DNA of 64,000 bases from Annulohypoxylon bovei var. microspora (GCA_022836615.1 MU405210.1:496001-560000); one strand, 5' to 3'; counted from the first letter of the stretch, positions 1-11,338 are shown. Notes: generated from the letters alone by a model not told the origin. Numbers and translations are program-made.

Positions 1-299
1 ATGTTGCCCTTGCGTTTGCAAGCGGGAGTTACGGACCAGCACCACACCCCAACAAATCCCTGATCGGATACCAAAGACTATACGGCATTGAGCCAGGCCA
101 AGACAAGATAGCACAGGTTCAGGTGAAACTTGCCCAGCTGGCAAGATTCGATAACGATGGGAACCGTATACTCTATCCCGGGACTTATAGGGTTGCTATC
201 GACACAGACCCGGAAAAGGTATCGTTTGAATTCACCCTTACTGGAGAGCAGACAATCTTGGAAAGTTGGCCTAAGTATGATCGCTCAGCGCCACTCTAA
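1..299 (+). CDS. GH3 beta-xylosidase-like protein, C-terminal end (5' truncated by window)
   Basis: Frame 3 is open from the left edge to TAA at 297-299 and encodes about 98 residues. The segment contains PHPNKSLIGYQRL, an LARFDNDGNRILYPGTY stretch and a FTLTG strand. This is the pattern of the fibronectin-III-like C-terminal domain that closes fungal GH3 xylan 1,4-beta-xylosidases and beta-glucosidases. The catalytic (beta/alpha)8 and alpha/beta sandwich domains lie outside the window, so activity and secretion signal cannot be judged. Beta-xylosidase is preferred over beta-glucosidase from the short ending after the LTGEQ strand. It is the only sign of plant-cell-wall degradation in the window. 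Confidence 0.7.
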   Translation, partial: VALAFASGSYGPAPHPNKSLIGYQRLYGIEPGQDKIAQVQVKLAQLARFDNDGNRILYPGTYRVAIDTDPEKVSFEFTLTGEQTILESWPKYDRSAPL

Positions 300-798
300 A
301 TAGTCACCGCTTGTTAATTTATATTGTATATTCTGTCATAATCCGTCCGTGGGAATGGAAGATTACAGCACGGTAGTTATGCACATTCGCTCTTATCCTT
401 GACTTTTCTATCCCAGTCGACTCCGTGGGTAGTAAATGAATAACATGAGAAATTAAGTATTAGGCAACAAAGACTAAAGAAACCATTATTCAAAGTCTAG
501 TGATTTCAGGAGAAAAATGCCTCTATAATTCAACGTTTTCCTTGACTTGCAGAGAAGCTATTGAACTTCGTTCATCTATCTATGAAATAAATCTAGCTGT
601 ATAAAATAAAATAAAAGAGCATAAGGAACATCAATATTTTTTTTCTCTCCCTTTTCCAAAAATTCAATAATAAACACCATACCCTATAGCTATCGTAGAG
701 ATGTGCTATTTCTCATTTCAAGTTCTTCCGATTTAGTCATACATCCTCATTCCTATAGGAAGACACTTAGGACTCGGCACAGCACAATAATGATACCA
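300..798. other. Intergenic, AT-rich
   Basis: 3' flanks of two convergent genes (the GH3 end and the first C2H2-like paralogue). No coding frame, tRNA or repeat was seen. It contains a T-run near 636-645. Confidence 0.6.
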
Positions 799-2760
799 TC
801 ATGGCTGATTAGTTATGTTTGGAATTAGGTCCTGATCCTGGGACCCGATGTCGAGGCTCACATCGACGTTGATTCCTACTAATTGTTCTATATTGCTATC
901 GGGTTGGAACACCACTTGTTGCTCCGGTGAAAGTTCTTGCAATGCAGAAGCTGGGTCCCATTGGTGTTGAGTGAAGTCGCTTGAAACTGCACTAGGAGAT
1001 GCCCCAAATTTTGATAGGTCCTCCCGCGGGGTCTCAGGGGATACATTTTCAGGGGAAACATCGGAATTGTAGCCCCAGTATGATGATTCCTTTTCAAATA
1101 GATCAAAGATTTCATCCACAACGCATTGTATAATCTGGGGTTCGGATTTAAACAATGGCATCTCGAGGGCTTTAGAAATGATTTTCGATTGTCTCCTGTT
1201 CCAAAAGTTTCGAAGTGGAGGCAGTAGTTTCTCCCAACCGTTCCCAAGATATGGCGATAGAGGACGAGACATATGAGGAAATATAATATCCCACATGTAG
1301 AACCACTGTTGCACATCATTTCTTCCACGAATAGCAATTTGGTTCAACTCTTTTCTTTGTTCCTCCGAGATGCCGTCGAATTCTGGCTTAGTTCGTGAAG
1401 CGCAACTCAGTTTCTGCACGTGTCCGTCTCTCTCTTTCGCGTTTGCGAATAGCTTGAAACACACAGGGCAATATATATCAGGTTTCCTATGTTTCCTATA
1501 TGTATGCTGTTTGACGTCCCTTAAGCGCCGTAGCCTGTACTTAGAGCATTCATGATATCTCCACGAATCCTTCTTATACCATGGACAGGCCCACCACTTT
1601 TTGTTAGGGGTGACCTGATCATAGTTGGCTTGAATGTTCGCCTCTAACTGTTGATTTTCGCTTCCCCAATCCTTCTCGAGCTGCCATTCTTCTGAAGAAT
1701 GTGTAGACGGCGTCGTTTGCGTCTCAACCCCAGTAGCAGTCAAATGATCTTCTCTAGGATTAATCATAGAATCATCACAACTTTGATTAACGACCCAACG
1801 GTTCATCCTGGTTTGGTCGTCAGGAGTATCAAGTTGAAGTTCATTCGTGTATTTTTGATCATACTGCTTCAACCAAGCTTCGGAGTGGGTTTCTGAAGAA
1901 TAAAATGGTATTTTACTCGCTACGTCCACGTCGGAGAGAAATTGATCTGCATTCACAGTCGCATTTTTCGTAAATTGGGTTTGTAAGAAGGGACTGCGTA
2001 ACCCAAAGTTGGAACCAGGCGTGAAATATAAAAGATGATCCATAAAACCCCGACTATCATAGAAGACGTAGGTCTGGTGCTCGCAAAAGCCACATCGCAC
2101 AGTTGAACCGGAATCGAGAATTGTTTCTGGGCTAGAGCCTTCAGAGGAACATCCGAGGGTAGATTCGCGGACGTGCTGATAGTCTAGATCCCCCAAGTCG
2201 ACGTTGGTTGTAGACCCAACCGATGTGGAATACAGGCGGTTATCTTGCTGGTTTCCACTTGAATATGTTCGCCCTAACTCAAACAGAAGATTCTTATAGA
2301 TCATATCAGATATTGTCATTCCGCATTGCTGACATTGATATACTGAACTCAACATTAGTGCCTAGGCAATTAGGAGTGAGTTTATTTGTTCCATACGCTG
2401 AATGAGAGGCATTTCCAAATTTGATCCACTAGCATCGATATAGTTGCAATCCATGATGTTAGGGTCTTGTACTTGTACTCCATTGTCGTTGTCAAATATC
2501 TCCTTTGGGGCGTCCCTGTCCAAGCCCATGCTTTCAAGGTAATTATGATTTAGTACAGGTTTGGGGCTTTCCTCTCCAAATACTTTCGATGGAGCTGGCT
2601 CAACCCCATCATTCAGGCGAGTTCTATTATGACGCATGCCAGTCTTTCTAGCAATAGGGTGATCTCTCAGTGTCCTCTTACCATCACATCTCGACTGGTG
2701 GCGTCTCTGTATTTTGCTTCTCTTCGGTGTATTTGGAAGTATTCGCGCTACCCTCGGCAT
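799..2760 (-). CDS. C2H2-like fungal zinc-finger family protein, paralogue 1
   Basis: Proposed exons are 2760..2397 and 2342..799 (635 aa). The two open frames are in the same register but separated by TAG at 2364-2362. A 54-nt intron at 2396-2343 (GTATGG donor, CTAAT branch at 2358-2354, TTCAG acceptor) removes it and keeps the frame. The upstream frame has a TTG before the first ATG at 2760. The N-terminus is basic (PKRSKIQRRH). Around residues 365-440 is the family core: ACPWYKKDSWRYHEC, VKQHTYRKH, IYCPVCFKLF and HVQKLSCASR. It is followed by W.FYMWDIIFPHMSRPLSPY. The spacing resembles degenerate C2H2 fingers. Two paralogues lie at 4149 and 6844. Function is unknown; DNA or nucleic-acid binding is inferred from the finger-like Cys/His pattern only. 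Confidence 0.75.
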
Positions 2761-4148
2761 GATGCTTAAGTTGTTCTCACGCTGCAACCTAAAACACCTT
2801 CAAACGAGACCTTAGAGAGCAAAAAAAGGCTCCCGAGCAGAAAAAGAACTAACTCTGCGAACTTCACTATATCAAATGTCGGTGAGAGTTTGGACTACGA
2901 GTTGATCGAAAGTTTGTGGCAAGAAATTGCCTCAGGGCTGTGAACGGGATGCTTTTTGCGAGCCCTATCATATAATGACGATTTCTAGTGGGTTAATTGG
3001 ATGTGATTGTCGGCACACACAAATGTGTATGCAGGTAAAAACAGCCTGCTTTGGACCCTAGTAATTACACATACCAAAATGCAACAAATGGATTGCCGCA
3101 GCATTTTAAAACAGCACCACGTCACCTACCTGCCCACCGAAGACACAATTTAAGAGTCGTTACTTAGGTAGGTATGTATCTGTATGCCTAGGTTGGTTTA
3201 TGGAACGAAGTCTGGACCTAAGTCTATCTAACCCAATATATTCCTAAGTCACCTACATATACGAAGCCCCTACGCCCCTCTCCCAGCCCCGATATTACTG
3301 CTGATAGGTCGATATGGAGCTTGCATATATATGTCAACTTGATCAGATTGTGAAATAGAAAAACAAATTAAGCCTTAAATGCATCGGTTCCTATAAACAA
3401 CATGTCAACATGTGAGACCCATTAAGTGGTTCTTCCATGACAGGGCTTTATTATTCATTATCTCCATGCCGGAAATTTTATAGCATGCACCAATCAATAA
3501 TTTACCAAGCTCAAATATGAGTTCAGGAAGTTTCGTGAAGACTTAAGTTAGGAAATTGGAATATACACGGTAAAGACGACCCATCCTACTCGCCCAAGTT
3601 AGAAGAATATGAAATAACTGGTGTTGAAGGGGGGATTAAAATTCTGCTTACTGAATTTGGGAAACATTAGCTTATGCCACTAAGCATCGCCTCGCGGCAG
3701 CTAGCCTAAAGGCTAGACCTGATATTATTTCATACACAAATGTGTGAGTAGCAATACGTCTTTCTATGAAGCACTGTAGGTTAGTAGTTACGCGTCTTGG
3801 CTTTCGTTGGAATTTCGCAAGAAGCCTAAGAAAACGCCTCAGCTACGTGTACAAGCTGACCTTTCCTATTGCCGGTCACCGAGGAGTCATATACACACAA
3901 TAGTGTAGAGTGCATACCTAGGTAGGCAGGCAAATAACGTTTAGAAGACTTGGAACAACGTGGAGAAATACAAGGCGATTGTTTAAGAGAAAGGCAGTGT
4001 ACACCGTTGTGGGGTATCCTTATGTAGGTATATACCTCCTAATGAAATAAAAGCAATACACGCTGCTTAACTCCTTCTAAATATTTTGACGTTGAAGTTT
4101 GAACTTGGAGTTAGAATCTCGTTGCTGTGAGACCTTGCTCATTGCAGT
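2761..4148. other. Intergenic, AT-rich, between paralogues 1 and 2
   Basis: Divergent promoter region shared by C2H2-like paralogues 1 (minus) and 2 (plus). There is no credible coding frame. It contains the dispersed TACCTAGGTA palindrome near 3915-3924 and several GTAGGTA runs (3170, 4024). Confidence 0.6.
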
Positions 4149-5630
4149 ATGCAAGCTTCCGCATCACAAGGACAAATCAACATGGACTCAACAAATGAAC
4201 GATGTGCGGATGTAGGGAAATACTGCGATGAACGGTCTCCAGTAATCTACCTGTTGATCACCTTTAGTTTAGAGATTAGCTAACCTTGGAGACAGGAGAC
4301 GAAGGACGACGTGCAATTAGGAGGCTCTCAATTTACTAGCAATCTTGAGAAGCCCCACCTATCTGGCATTAGTCAGCACTTAGCGTATCATGACCCCCCT
4401 ACTATTCCCCCTATTGTTACCCAGTTATACGAGTCCTTGGTGATGGGACCGATGGGACCGATTGAGAATGACGCTAGAGGCGCTAGAGGCGCTAGAGGCG
4501 CTAGAGACGACCCGAGAGAGCTTAAATCTCAAATTGGCAGTCCACCCAGTCACCATGCCTTCTTGGACCGCTTCAAAGAACATCTACTGAACCAAGCCAA
4601 ATCTCTCCAAGATGGAAACAACAAGACTAACACTGGCTCCAACAGAAAACCGGGGAAATTCAAACCACAACACAGTAGGAGCAACCGCATGGATCCTCTG
4701 GATCGACAAGGTGAGAGACGCTCACCTGCTTTAGGGCATGTGGGTGGGTCTCAGCAGTCTTTTGCATGTCCTTTTTACTGCTTCGACAAAGTAGAACATT
4801 GGAAATGCCACGATCGCAAGATCTCGACTGTTAGTTATGTTCGGCAACATATCAAGAGGAAGCATGTTCCGCCGATTCATTGTCCCACATGCGGCAGTGA
4901 GGAGTTTGACACTGATGCTCTAAGAGATAAACACGTCAATGCTCGCACTTGCGAACACCGGGATTTCCCTCATCCTTGGGCTACAGTTGAGCAGCTTGAC
5001 ACTATGGACCACGCAGCCAACAAATTACACACTTCTAGCGAAGAGGAACGGTGGTTTGATATCTGGGATATCATGTGCCCAAATAGGCAACGACCTGTGT
5101 CCCCACACATTTCTAAGACCTTTTGGGGATTTCTGGCATCAGTAATTCCTGATGCTATCAAGGAGTACCGACGTCAAAATCGATACCAGCAGCTCACAGA
5201 TTACCAGACAGACCTAGGAGATAATGATCTCGATAGCTTTCTGCGGTTCCTTGAAGAGAAAGAGAAATCTCCTTCATTAACAGCAAGCATACCTCACCTA
5301 TCCCTTCCTTCGACCACCCTTTTCTTGAACTTGCCGGAGTCGTCCCCTCGACCAATCATACCCCCAACTCTGTTACAGAGTTCTCAATTGGGTGTATCCA
5401 GCTTTACTCAGAGTCAAGCACGGGATTATACATCATCTTTTCCGAACCCATTTCAAGTACCGTTCTCCACATTTGATGAGAGTCTTAACAGTGACTTTCC
5501 AGGCATCACTGAGCCTTTTGGCGAGAGCTACAATGCGGACCGCGACAACTTTCAAGACATTGAGTCTTTCGGGGGATTAGATTGGCTTAACAATTCGACG
5601 TCACAATATCAAAATCGCGAGCCTGAATAA
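4149..5630 (+). CDS. C2H2-like fungal zinc-finger family protein, paralogue 2
   Basis: Exons 4149..4241 and 4296..5630 (475 aa). The long frame has no in-frame ATG between the stop at 4281 and 4443. An ATG at 4149 opens a 31-codon exon in the same register. The 54-nt intron at 4242-4295 (GTAATC donor, CTAAC branch near 4280, ACAG acceptor) removes the TAA at 4281 and joins phase 0. The core starts near residue 187: FACPFYCFDKVEHWKCHDRK, then VRQHIKRKHVPPIHCPTCG, HVNARTCEHRD, and W.DIWDIMCPNRQRPVSPH. A 9-nt repeat at about 4469-4504 gives (ARG)n. The C-terminal tail is Ser/Pro/Phe-rich and predicted disordered. The same family as genes at 799-2760 and 6844-7872. Function unknown. Confidence 0.8.
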
Positions 5631-6843
5631 ACGTACCTAGGTAAGTATTGCCTACGAATGTTCCGCCAAGAAGCGCCGTGCTTATGAACTGTTTGCGTGG
5701 TCCAAGCTTGTGCTGCCTCCCAATAGAAGCGATTTTCAATTGCTCCTTTGCAATAGAACCGGGGCTCCCAACAAGTCAAACGTAAACTTGACTTACTTGT
5801 GTTTTTTTTTTAACTTGAATAAGTCAATTCAAGCCCAAGATGTCGTTAAGTTTGGTAAGTTATATCCTATTTTTAACTTGCTTGAGTGGGTTTTCATATT
5901 ATGAAGGTATTGCTTGCGCCTTACATATATTTATATTCATAATTGCTTACCTACCTTATTGGTGTTTAGGTTTATTGAACGCTTAGAAAAGCATGTGATC
6001 GCGGCCGAAGGGTCGACAATCATGTTCGCGATGCAGAGGCTAGGAACAGGGGTTTAAATTTCCATTTTGTAACCATTAATATTAAGTAAGCCGAACTAGG
6101 AATATCATCAAATAAGCAAGAATTGCTCGGAACTTGATTTGACTTTGATAAGTCAAAATCAGCTTCATACTCTCGATTAGTTTGACTTGTATTAGTTTTA
6201 GTCCAACTAGGTAGTAAATCGCGAATACATAATTCAACTTATAATAGAACCTACCTAGCCCGTGCTATTGTGAGTATGATACCTTGGGTATCTAATGAAT
6301 TTAATACGCGAAAATATAAAACCCGATATATTATAGTTTTAATAGAAATTATTGCGGTGTCCTGTGGTCGCGCGTTTAGTAGTGTATCTTCGGTGTATCT
6401 TGAGTTATTAGGTACCTGGTAATTTCATATGGCTAGCAGTTTAATCAGCCAGAAATTATCACAATTACGTATCTACCTACCTACCTGACATACGGCCTAC
6501 CACGTACCCAAATTTAGCCACGAAAAGCGGCAGTCAAGAAGGAGGGCGGTTAGGCTTAGAATGAAATTGACCGCCCATGCTGACGTTTCATTCCTCGGTG
6601 GACTTAGTAGGGCGGATATGTGCACAAGCGATACGCACCATTCGATTCTGGCACAGCTGTGCCCATTGGGGCCACCATTGAAACCAGCCCTAGGCTTTCT
6701 TTTTTTTACGACCCTTCAGGCTATGGACACCAACCACCTGCATATATAGAACAATTCTTTCTCGTAAAAGAAAGATACCTCGTCTGAAGCCTTTATTCTC
6801 ACCCGTCATTTCCCCAAGTCTATGATTTTGCTAGAAAAGATCG
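5631..6843. other. Intergenic, AT-rich
   Basis: No credible gene. A TACCTAGGTA palindrome sits at 5634-5643, just after the stop of paralogue 2. Several AAGTCAA/TTGACTT motifs recur between 5770 and 6200, and CTACCTACCTAC lies near 6473-6484. Small open frames here lack codon bias or recognisable domains. Confidence 0.55.
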
Positions 6844-7872
6844 ATGGGGCTGGCTAACGCAACAATCAGGGAAAAGCGGCGCATTAGAAGACGATATGCA
6901 ATCGCCATCACAATGTGGTCGTCCTTAGAAAATCGACAACTTTGCATTACTTCGAGTTTCTCAGATGAATTATCACGCGTCTCTATGCAGAGCATCACGC
7001 CAGATGGGTGCGAGTCTGAGGAAGATGATATGTACCTCTTTGACATACCTCTTCGGCGACCTCCGACCTTGGATCCTAGTCACGAGCTCGCGATAATTGA
7101 AGATGATATCACAACGTTCGCTTTGAAGATATTTCTAGGGTTCCAACTAGGCGGCGATTCCCAAAATAGGGGCAGAAGCTGGTCCAGGATGTCAAGGCAA
7201 TTCGAGGACATGGAACAAGATGATCCGGCGGCCCTCATCGCCGAGTCCCATATTCATACGAAACGTCGTTTCCCGTGCCCCTTCTATATTTCCAACCCGA
7301 AGAAGCATCTTATGTGTTTTATGAGGTTCAGCCTCATAGAGATAAAGGATGTCAAGCAACATCTCTGGTTTGCTCACCGATTACAACCATATTGTCCAAC
7401 TTGTGGTGAAATTTTTACCACAACAAAAAGTTCCGATACCCATATTCGACGTCGATCGTGCAGCTCTCGAGAACTACCACAACCCGAAGGTATCAGCCTG
7501 CAGCAGATGCAGCAACTAGCGCGACGTGCGGACGTCCGGATGTCTGAAGACCTGCAATGGTCGTCCCTCTGGAAAATTGTTTTCCCCGGTGCAGCACTGC
7601 CAGACTTTACTCACCCATCACGTACCGTGGAATTTATAGTTTGCCAGTTTCGAGATTACTGGTCAAGCAATGGAGAAAGGGCCATTTCCGATTTTCTCGA
7701 AGAGAAGGGCTTTCGTGATTATAAGCCACGAGACGAACGCAGCTTAGTAGCGTTACATGCTACCGTTCTTGATCGAGTCATTGATCGCTTAGTCGAAAGT
7801 TTCGAACATGATGATGATAACACAATCTCTACAAAGACTCAGCAGATTCTGGCTTCGTTGCGCAATTCATAA
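6844..7872 (+). CDS. C2H2-like fungal zinc-finger family protein, paralogue 3
   Basis: A single-exon frame of 342 aa starts at ATG 6844; TAG at 6832 is in frame upstream. The family core is at about residues 140-250: FPCPFYISNPKKHLMC, IKDVKQHLWFAHRLQPYCPTC, HIRRRSCSSREL, PEGIS and W.SLWKIVFPG. The protein is shorter than the two neighbours because both the N-terminal extension and the long C-terminal tail are reduced. It starts with a basic run (IREKRRIRRRYA). An upstream exon cannot be excluded, since both paralogues have one. Function unknown; sequence divergence from the other two suggests an old duplication rather than a recent tandem copy. Confidence 0.75.
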   Translation: MGLANATIREKRRIRRRYAIAITMWSSLENRQLCITSSFSDELSRVSMQSITPDGCESEEDDMYLFDIPLRRPPTLDPSHELAIIEDDITTFALKIFLGFQLGGDSQNRGRSWSRMSRQFEDMEQDDPAALIAESHIHTKRRFPCPFYISNPKKHLMCFMRFSLIEIKDVKQHLWFAHRLQPYCPTCGEIFTTTKSSDTHIRRRSCSSRELPQPEGISLQQMQQLARRADVRMSEDLQWSSLWKIVFPGAALPDFTHPSRTVEFIVCQFRDYWSSNGERAISDFLEEKGFRDYKPRDERSLVALHATVLDRVIDRLVESFEHDDDNTISTKTQQILASLRNS

Positions 7873-9506
7873 CTACCGTGAAGCAAGGAGAATAGATACT
7901 GTAGTGGATTAAGTTTGAGGTTCTTAGGGAGCACGACTTTATAATACAGCTTTTGATAAATCGAGTTGGCATTCATTCTTGATCATATGGTCTTGTTAAT
8001 GTTTAGTGATGCCTTTAGGTTAGTCTTTCAACTCGCTGGAGAAAAAACAGGGGAAAACTCCTCCCGTGATATATCAATAAATATGACTCGTTCCCAAAAA
8101 CCTGTCCCGGGAGAATTTTAACTACTTATCCTTCATTATTAACCAGTTTAGCCCTCAACCTCTTGATTTACCGTTGAGAGTTTATAATGTAACTGTTAAA
8201 TCGCAATCTTAGTCTACATCGAAATCTTCGAGGAAGGAACTGTCCCTTGGCTGTAACTACATATTTCATGATCTGAAGGATATACTTATTTACCTTTAAG
8301 TGACAGTGAGCTAGCTGTCTTCAGACAGCGTTTGGAGAATCATCAGAAACAAATTACCCTTTCACTGGTTCCTCGATCACGCCCTCCTTGTCTTACACTA
8401 TTCCCTAACCCTAATATGGATTCAACGCCCAGGAATGGCCCTCCGAGGTAATATAAATTACCCTTTTTATATGTTCTTTGTAAATAAAAGTGCATTGTGT
8501 GGTGGACAATAACATGTCATTTGTCTTAAATATCTACTTGTATTAAGTAATTCCGTTCACAAAGGTGCTCTTGATCATATATAAGTTACCTACCTATCCT
8601 TTTGACTGATACGAACTCACAACCCCCTTCGATTAGTATAATTACTGATAATAGCCCTTAATTAGGTGTATCGAGAATATTAACTAATGAAAACAAAGAT
8701 TTTGTATGCCAATGGGCTGCAAGGGCTATTGGCGAGTACTGTTACTAGGTAATTTAAATGGATAAATTTTAATAATTAGTTCAGTACCTATTAAGGGATG
8801 TATACCTAGGTAGTTTCTATAAACTCGACTATTACAGAAAAGCGACTAAATTGTTTTGTCCCGTATCGTAACTCAGTTAATACGGGGTAGGTCAACTTAG
8901 AATCTATCATGAGTCTTTACAATTGGTGGTATAATAGTATGTGACTTGAATACTTTCAAGTTACAATTCGCCTGCGAATTAAGCACCCAATTTAGGGATG
9001 ATAATATAATCATCAAAATAAAGATGTTGCACGCATCGCATCAGATGATGTCAACAGTCACATATAATTCCGCTTTCAAGTTCCAATAAGGTCAGCAACA
9101 CATAAGTTGCCACAGGAATCTTCATGTTTGAGCGGACAAGACTATGAGACTACATTAACGGCTTAAAAAAGCCATGAATGTGGGATGACCTGTCTCTTAG
9201 TGACTGAGAAACATGAAACATTGTTCCTTCAGCAAACAAAGAAGGGAGTAATAATAAAATCCCTATTGTATTTGAACAAATATAACAGGCTTATCTTTTT
9301 AAAACAAGTACAAAGATGTTAATTCGATATAAGGGACCTCTCTTCATTAGAATGCACTTAGGGGGGAGAGGAGTCAAGACCAGATAAGCATACTCCCATT
9401 CTTATCATTACCTTCTCTCTTCAACTCAAGTTGACTGAATCGAGGAAGCTTGTTCTAATAGACAATTTTTATTTGGCATTCCGAAGGTCAACCAAAATAT
9501 CCGAGG
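7873..9506. other. Intergenic, AT-rich, gene-free
   Basis: 1.6 kb without a coding frame of note. Contains two tandem copies of the telomere-type hexamer (CCCTAA)2 at 8403-8414 and a TACCTAGGTA palindrome at 8803-8812. Both are short and their significance is unknown. Confidence 0.55.
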
Positions 9507-10679
9507 ATGGCTAGAAAGAGAAACCAGAAAAAGAACAACCGTAATCAGAAAGACTTCAATAACCCACCCCCCGAGCCTCAGGTCGATACTAGCTATGACC
9601 CCCTTAACGGCGAATGGGAAGTTTTACCTGGAAATAACAACCTTAGTAGTAACCCATTCTTCAACAGTAGAAATGGTGGTCAGCCTAGTGGGGGTAATAA
9701 CGAGGATCACAACGGGGGCCGCAACGGTCATTTGAATCAAAATCCAAGATATCAAGGCAGGCCTGAGAAGTATGACCCGAATTACAGCCAAAACCGAATT
9801 CGTGGCCAGCAGCAAAACCAACAACCTTTCCAAAACCCGATTCAGCAACAACCTCTTATAAACCCCTTTTCACCGCAGCCGCAACCGCAACCTCAGCCGC
9901 AGTCGCAGCAACAGCACCATCGACCACAACATCAACCACAACAACAATACCAACAACAATACCAACAACAACATCAGCAACAACATCAGCAACAACATCA
10001 GCAACAACATCAGCAACAACATCAGCAACAACATCAGCAACAACATCAGCAACAACATCAGCAACAACAACAGTCCAATCAACAGGGCTCAGAAACTCAT
10101 CACTACCACCATCACAACCATTACTACCACGGCGTCGACGGCTCCATCCCTTTCCCCACATCAACCGCGACAGGCAGGGACAACGACGTCAGGATGGTAG
10201 ACATCGACGACGTGAACTACCTACAGAATTTCATCAACGCTCTGGGGGAGCAGATTAGGGAACTGCTATCCAGAATGTTGAGATCAAATCTCGAGGGTCA
10301 AAAATTGGTTTTGGAAGCGCTCCTTGACCTGCAACAACACCATCCCGACTCCGAGCTCGCCTTAGCTATTGCGATGCATGAGAATAGTGATGGTGGCAGT
10401 GATGGTAGTGATGACAGGACTCCGCCCGCTCGTAGCCAGAGGGCTACAAACGTGTCTCAAAGCCGTAGTCCACCACAAGTCCCGCAAAATCAAGTCCCGC
10501 AAACCCAACTCCCGCAAAATCAAGTCCTGCAAACCCAACTTCCGCAAACCCAACTCCCACTACCAGGCGGAGTCCCAAGAAACGGCGGACGGGTGCGTAG
10601 TCAACAGAGTGACAATCCCACCTGGAGATCTAGAAGTTATAGAGAGCCGACAATTCAGATCCTCGACGACTATTACTAG
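9507..10679 (+). CDS. Gln/His/Pro-rich low-complexity protein
   Basis: Single-exon frame, 390 aa, ATG at 9507. Order: basic Asn/Lys-rich N-terminus (MARKRNQKKNNRNQK), Asn/Gly/Pro-rich segment, PQPQPQP run, then a (QQQY)2-(QQQH)8-like block, an HHYHHHNHYYH cluster, a short folded-looking segment near residues 225-290 rich in Leu (ALGEQIRELLSRML, LVLEALLDLQ) and a second repeat of PQNQVPQTQL units. No known domain recognised. The Leu-rich part could form a helix or coiled coil, the rest is intrinsically disordered. Such Q-rich proteins may be transcription cofactors or condensate-forming, but that is speculation. It sits alone between AT-rich DNA and a transposon block. Confidence 0.6.
   Translation: MARKRNQKKNNRNQKDFNNPPPEPQVDTSYDPLNGEWEVLPGNNNLSSNPFFNSRNGGQPSGGNNEDHNGGRNGHLNQNPRYQGRPEKYDPNYSQNRIRGQQQNQQPFQNPIQQQPLINPFSPQPQPQPQPQSQQQHHRPQHQPQQQYQQQYQQQHQQQHQQQHQQQHQQQHQQQHQQQHQQQHQQQQQSNQQGSETHHYHHHNHYYHGVDGSIPFPTSTATGRDNDVRMVDIDDVNYLQNFINALGEQIRELLSRMLRSNLEGQKLVLEALLDLQQHHPDSELALAIAMHENSDGGSDGSDDRTPPARSQRATNVSQSRSPPQVPQNQVPQTQLPQNQVLQTQLPQTQLPLPGGVPRNGGRVRSQQSDNPTWRSRSYREPTIQILDDYY
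9966..10061 (+). repeat. 12-nt coding tandem repeat, 8 units
   Basis: Eight essentially perfect copies of CAACAACATCAG, in frame, encoding (QQHQ)8 within the Gln/His-rich gene. It is preceded by two related CAACAACAATAC units. The unit length is a multiple of three, so copy-number change would keep the frame. Confidence 0.9.
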
Positions 10680-10952
10680 ATTTACGAATAGGGAGCAAGA
10701 GAAAAGCATATCGGAGTTAAAGGGGAAGAATTTTGTCTGGAAAGCAATATTATGCATAATACCCCTTTTGTTTTTAATATAGAAGAGGTTTTCAGGAGCC
10801 TATAGGTCTAGAAGGGAAGGGAAGGGAAAGCTTTGGGAGTTCGGCTATTTGGGGCTTTGTTTACGAATGAAACGATTATGTTCACGACATGCATGGCCTA
10901 CGGTAAAGTAATTGCGGTTAGCCCACTAGAGAAGCTTGTATATAATTACTTA

Positions 10953-10990
10953 GGGGGCGTTTTGCGCGAGAAGTTTTGATTAACTTATGG
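10953..10990 (+). repeat. Left terminal inverted repeat (38 bp)
   Basis: Exact inverted match to 14001-14038; begins with five G. Preceded by TTA. Confidence 0.9.
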
Positions 10991-11234
10991 TGAATAGTGG
11001 GTATTAAGCAAAAAATTAAGCCATGCGTTTGGGAGTATCAGTAGACTGAAATCCATTGTAATTTTGCTGGTGGATCGTCCCACAGTACTTTATTTTTAAC
11101 CAATCGTTTGCATCGAAAAAACTTATACTTGTAGATATTTTATAAGCACTTTTTTGGCTGCTTATTTACAATTTTATAACGTGTTAAATCATTAAACTCC
11201 CTGTATTTATAGGGGGTATTAGTGATATTATATT

Positions 11235-11286
11235 ATAATTACAGCGCATAATTACAGCGCATAATTACAGCGCATAATTATAGCGC
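11235..11286. repeat. 13-bp tandem repeat, 4 units
   Basis: Four copies of ATAATTACAGCGC, the last with one substitution (TATAG), inside the 3.1-kb element. Confidence 0.85.
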
Positions 11287-11338
11287 ATGATTATCTCGTA
11301 CAGCGCGTTTAACCACTAAAATCCCTGGTTGCGCAGGT

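Noticed and set aside
2362..2364. Programmed stop readthrough in C2H2-like paralogue 1
   Set aside because: A frame-preserving intron with proper donor, branch point and acceptor explains it more simply.
9856..10164. Minus-strand frames encoding VVADVVADVV and LLLMLLL repeats
   Set aside because: They are the antisense of the Gln/His triplet repeat of the gene on the plus strand; the repetitive composition makes all frames open.
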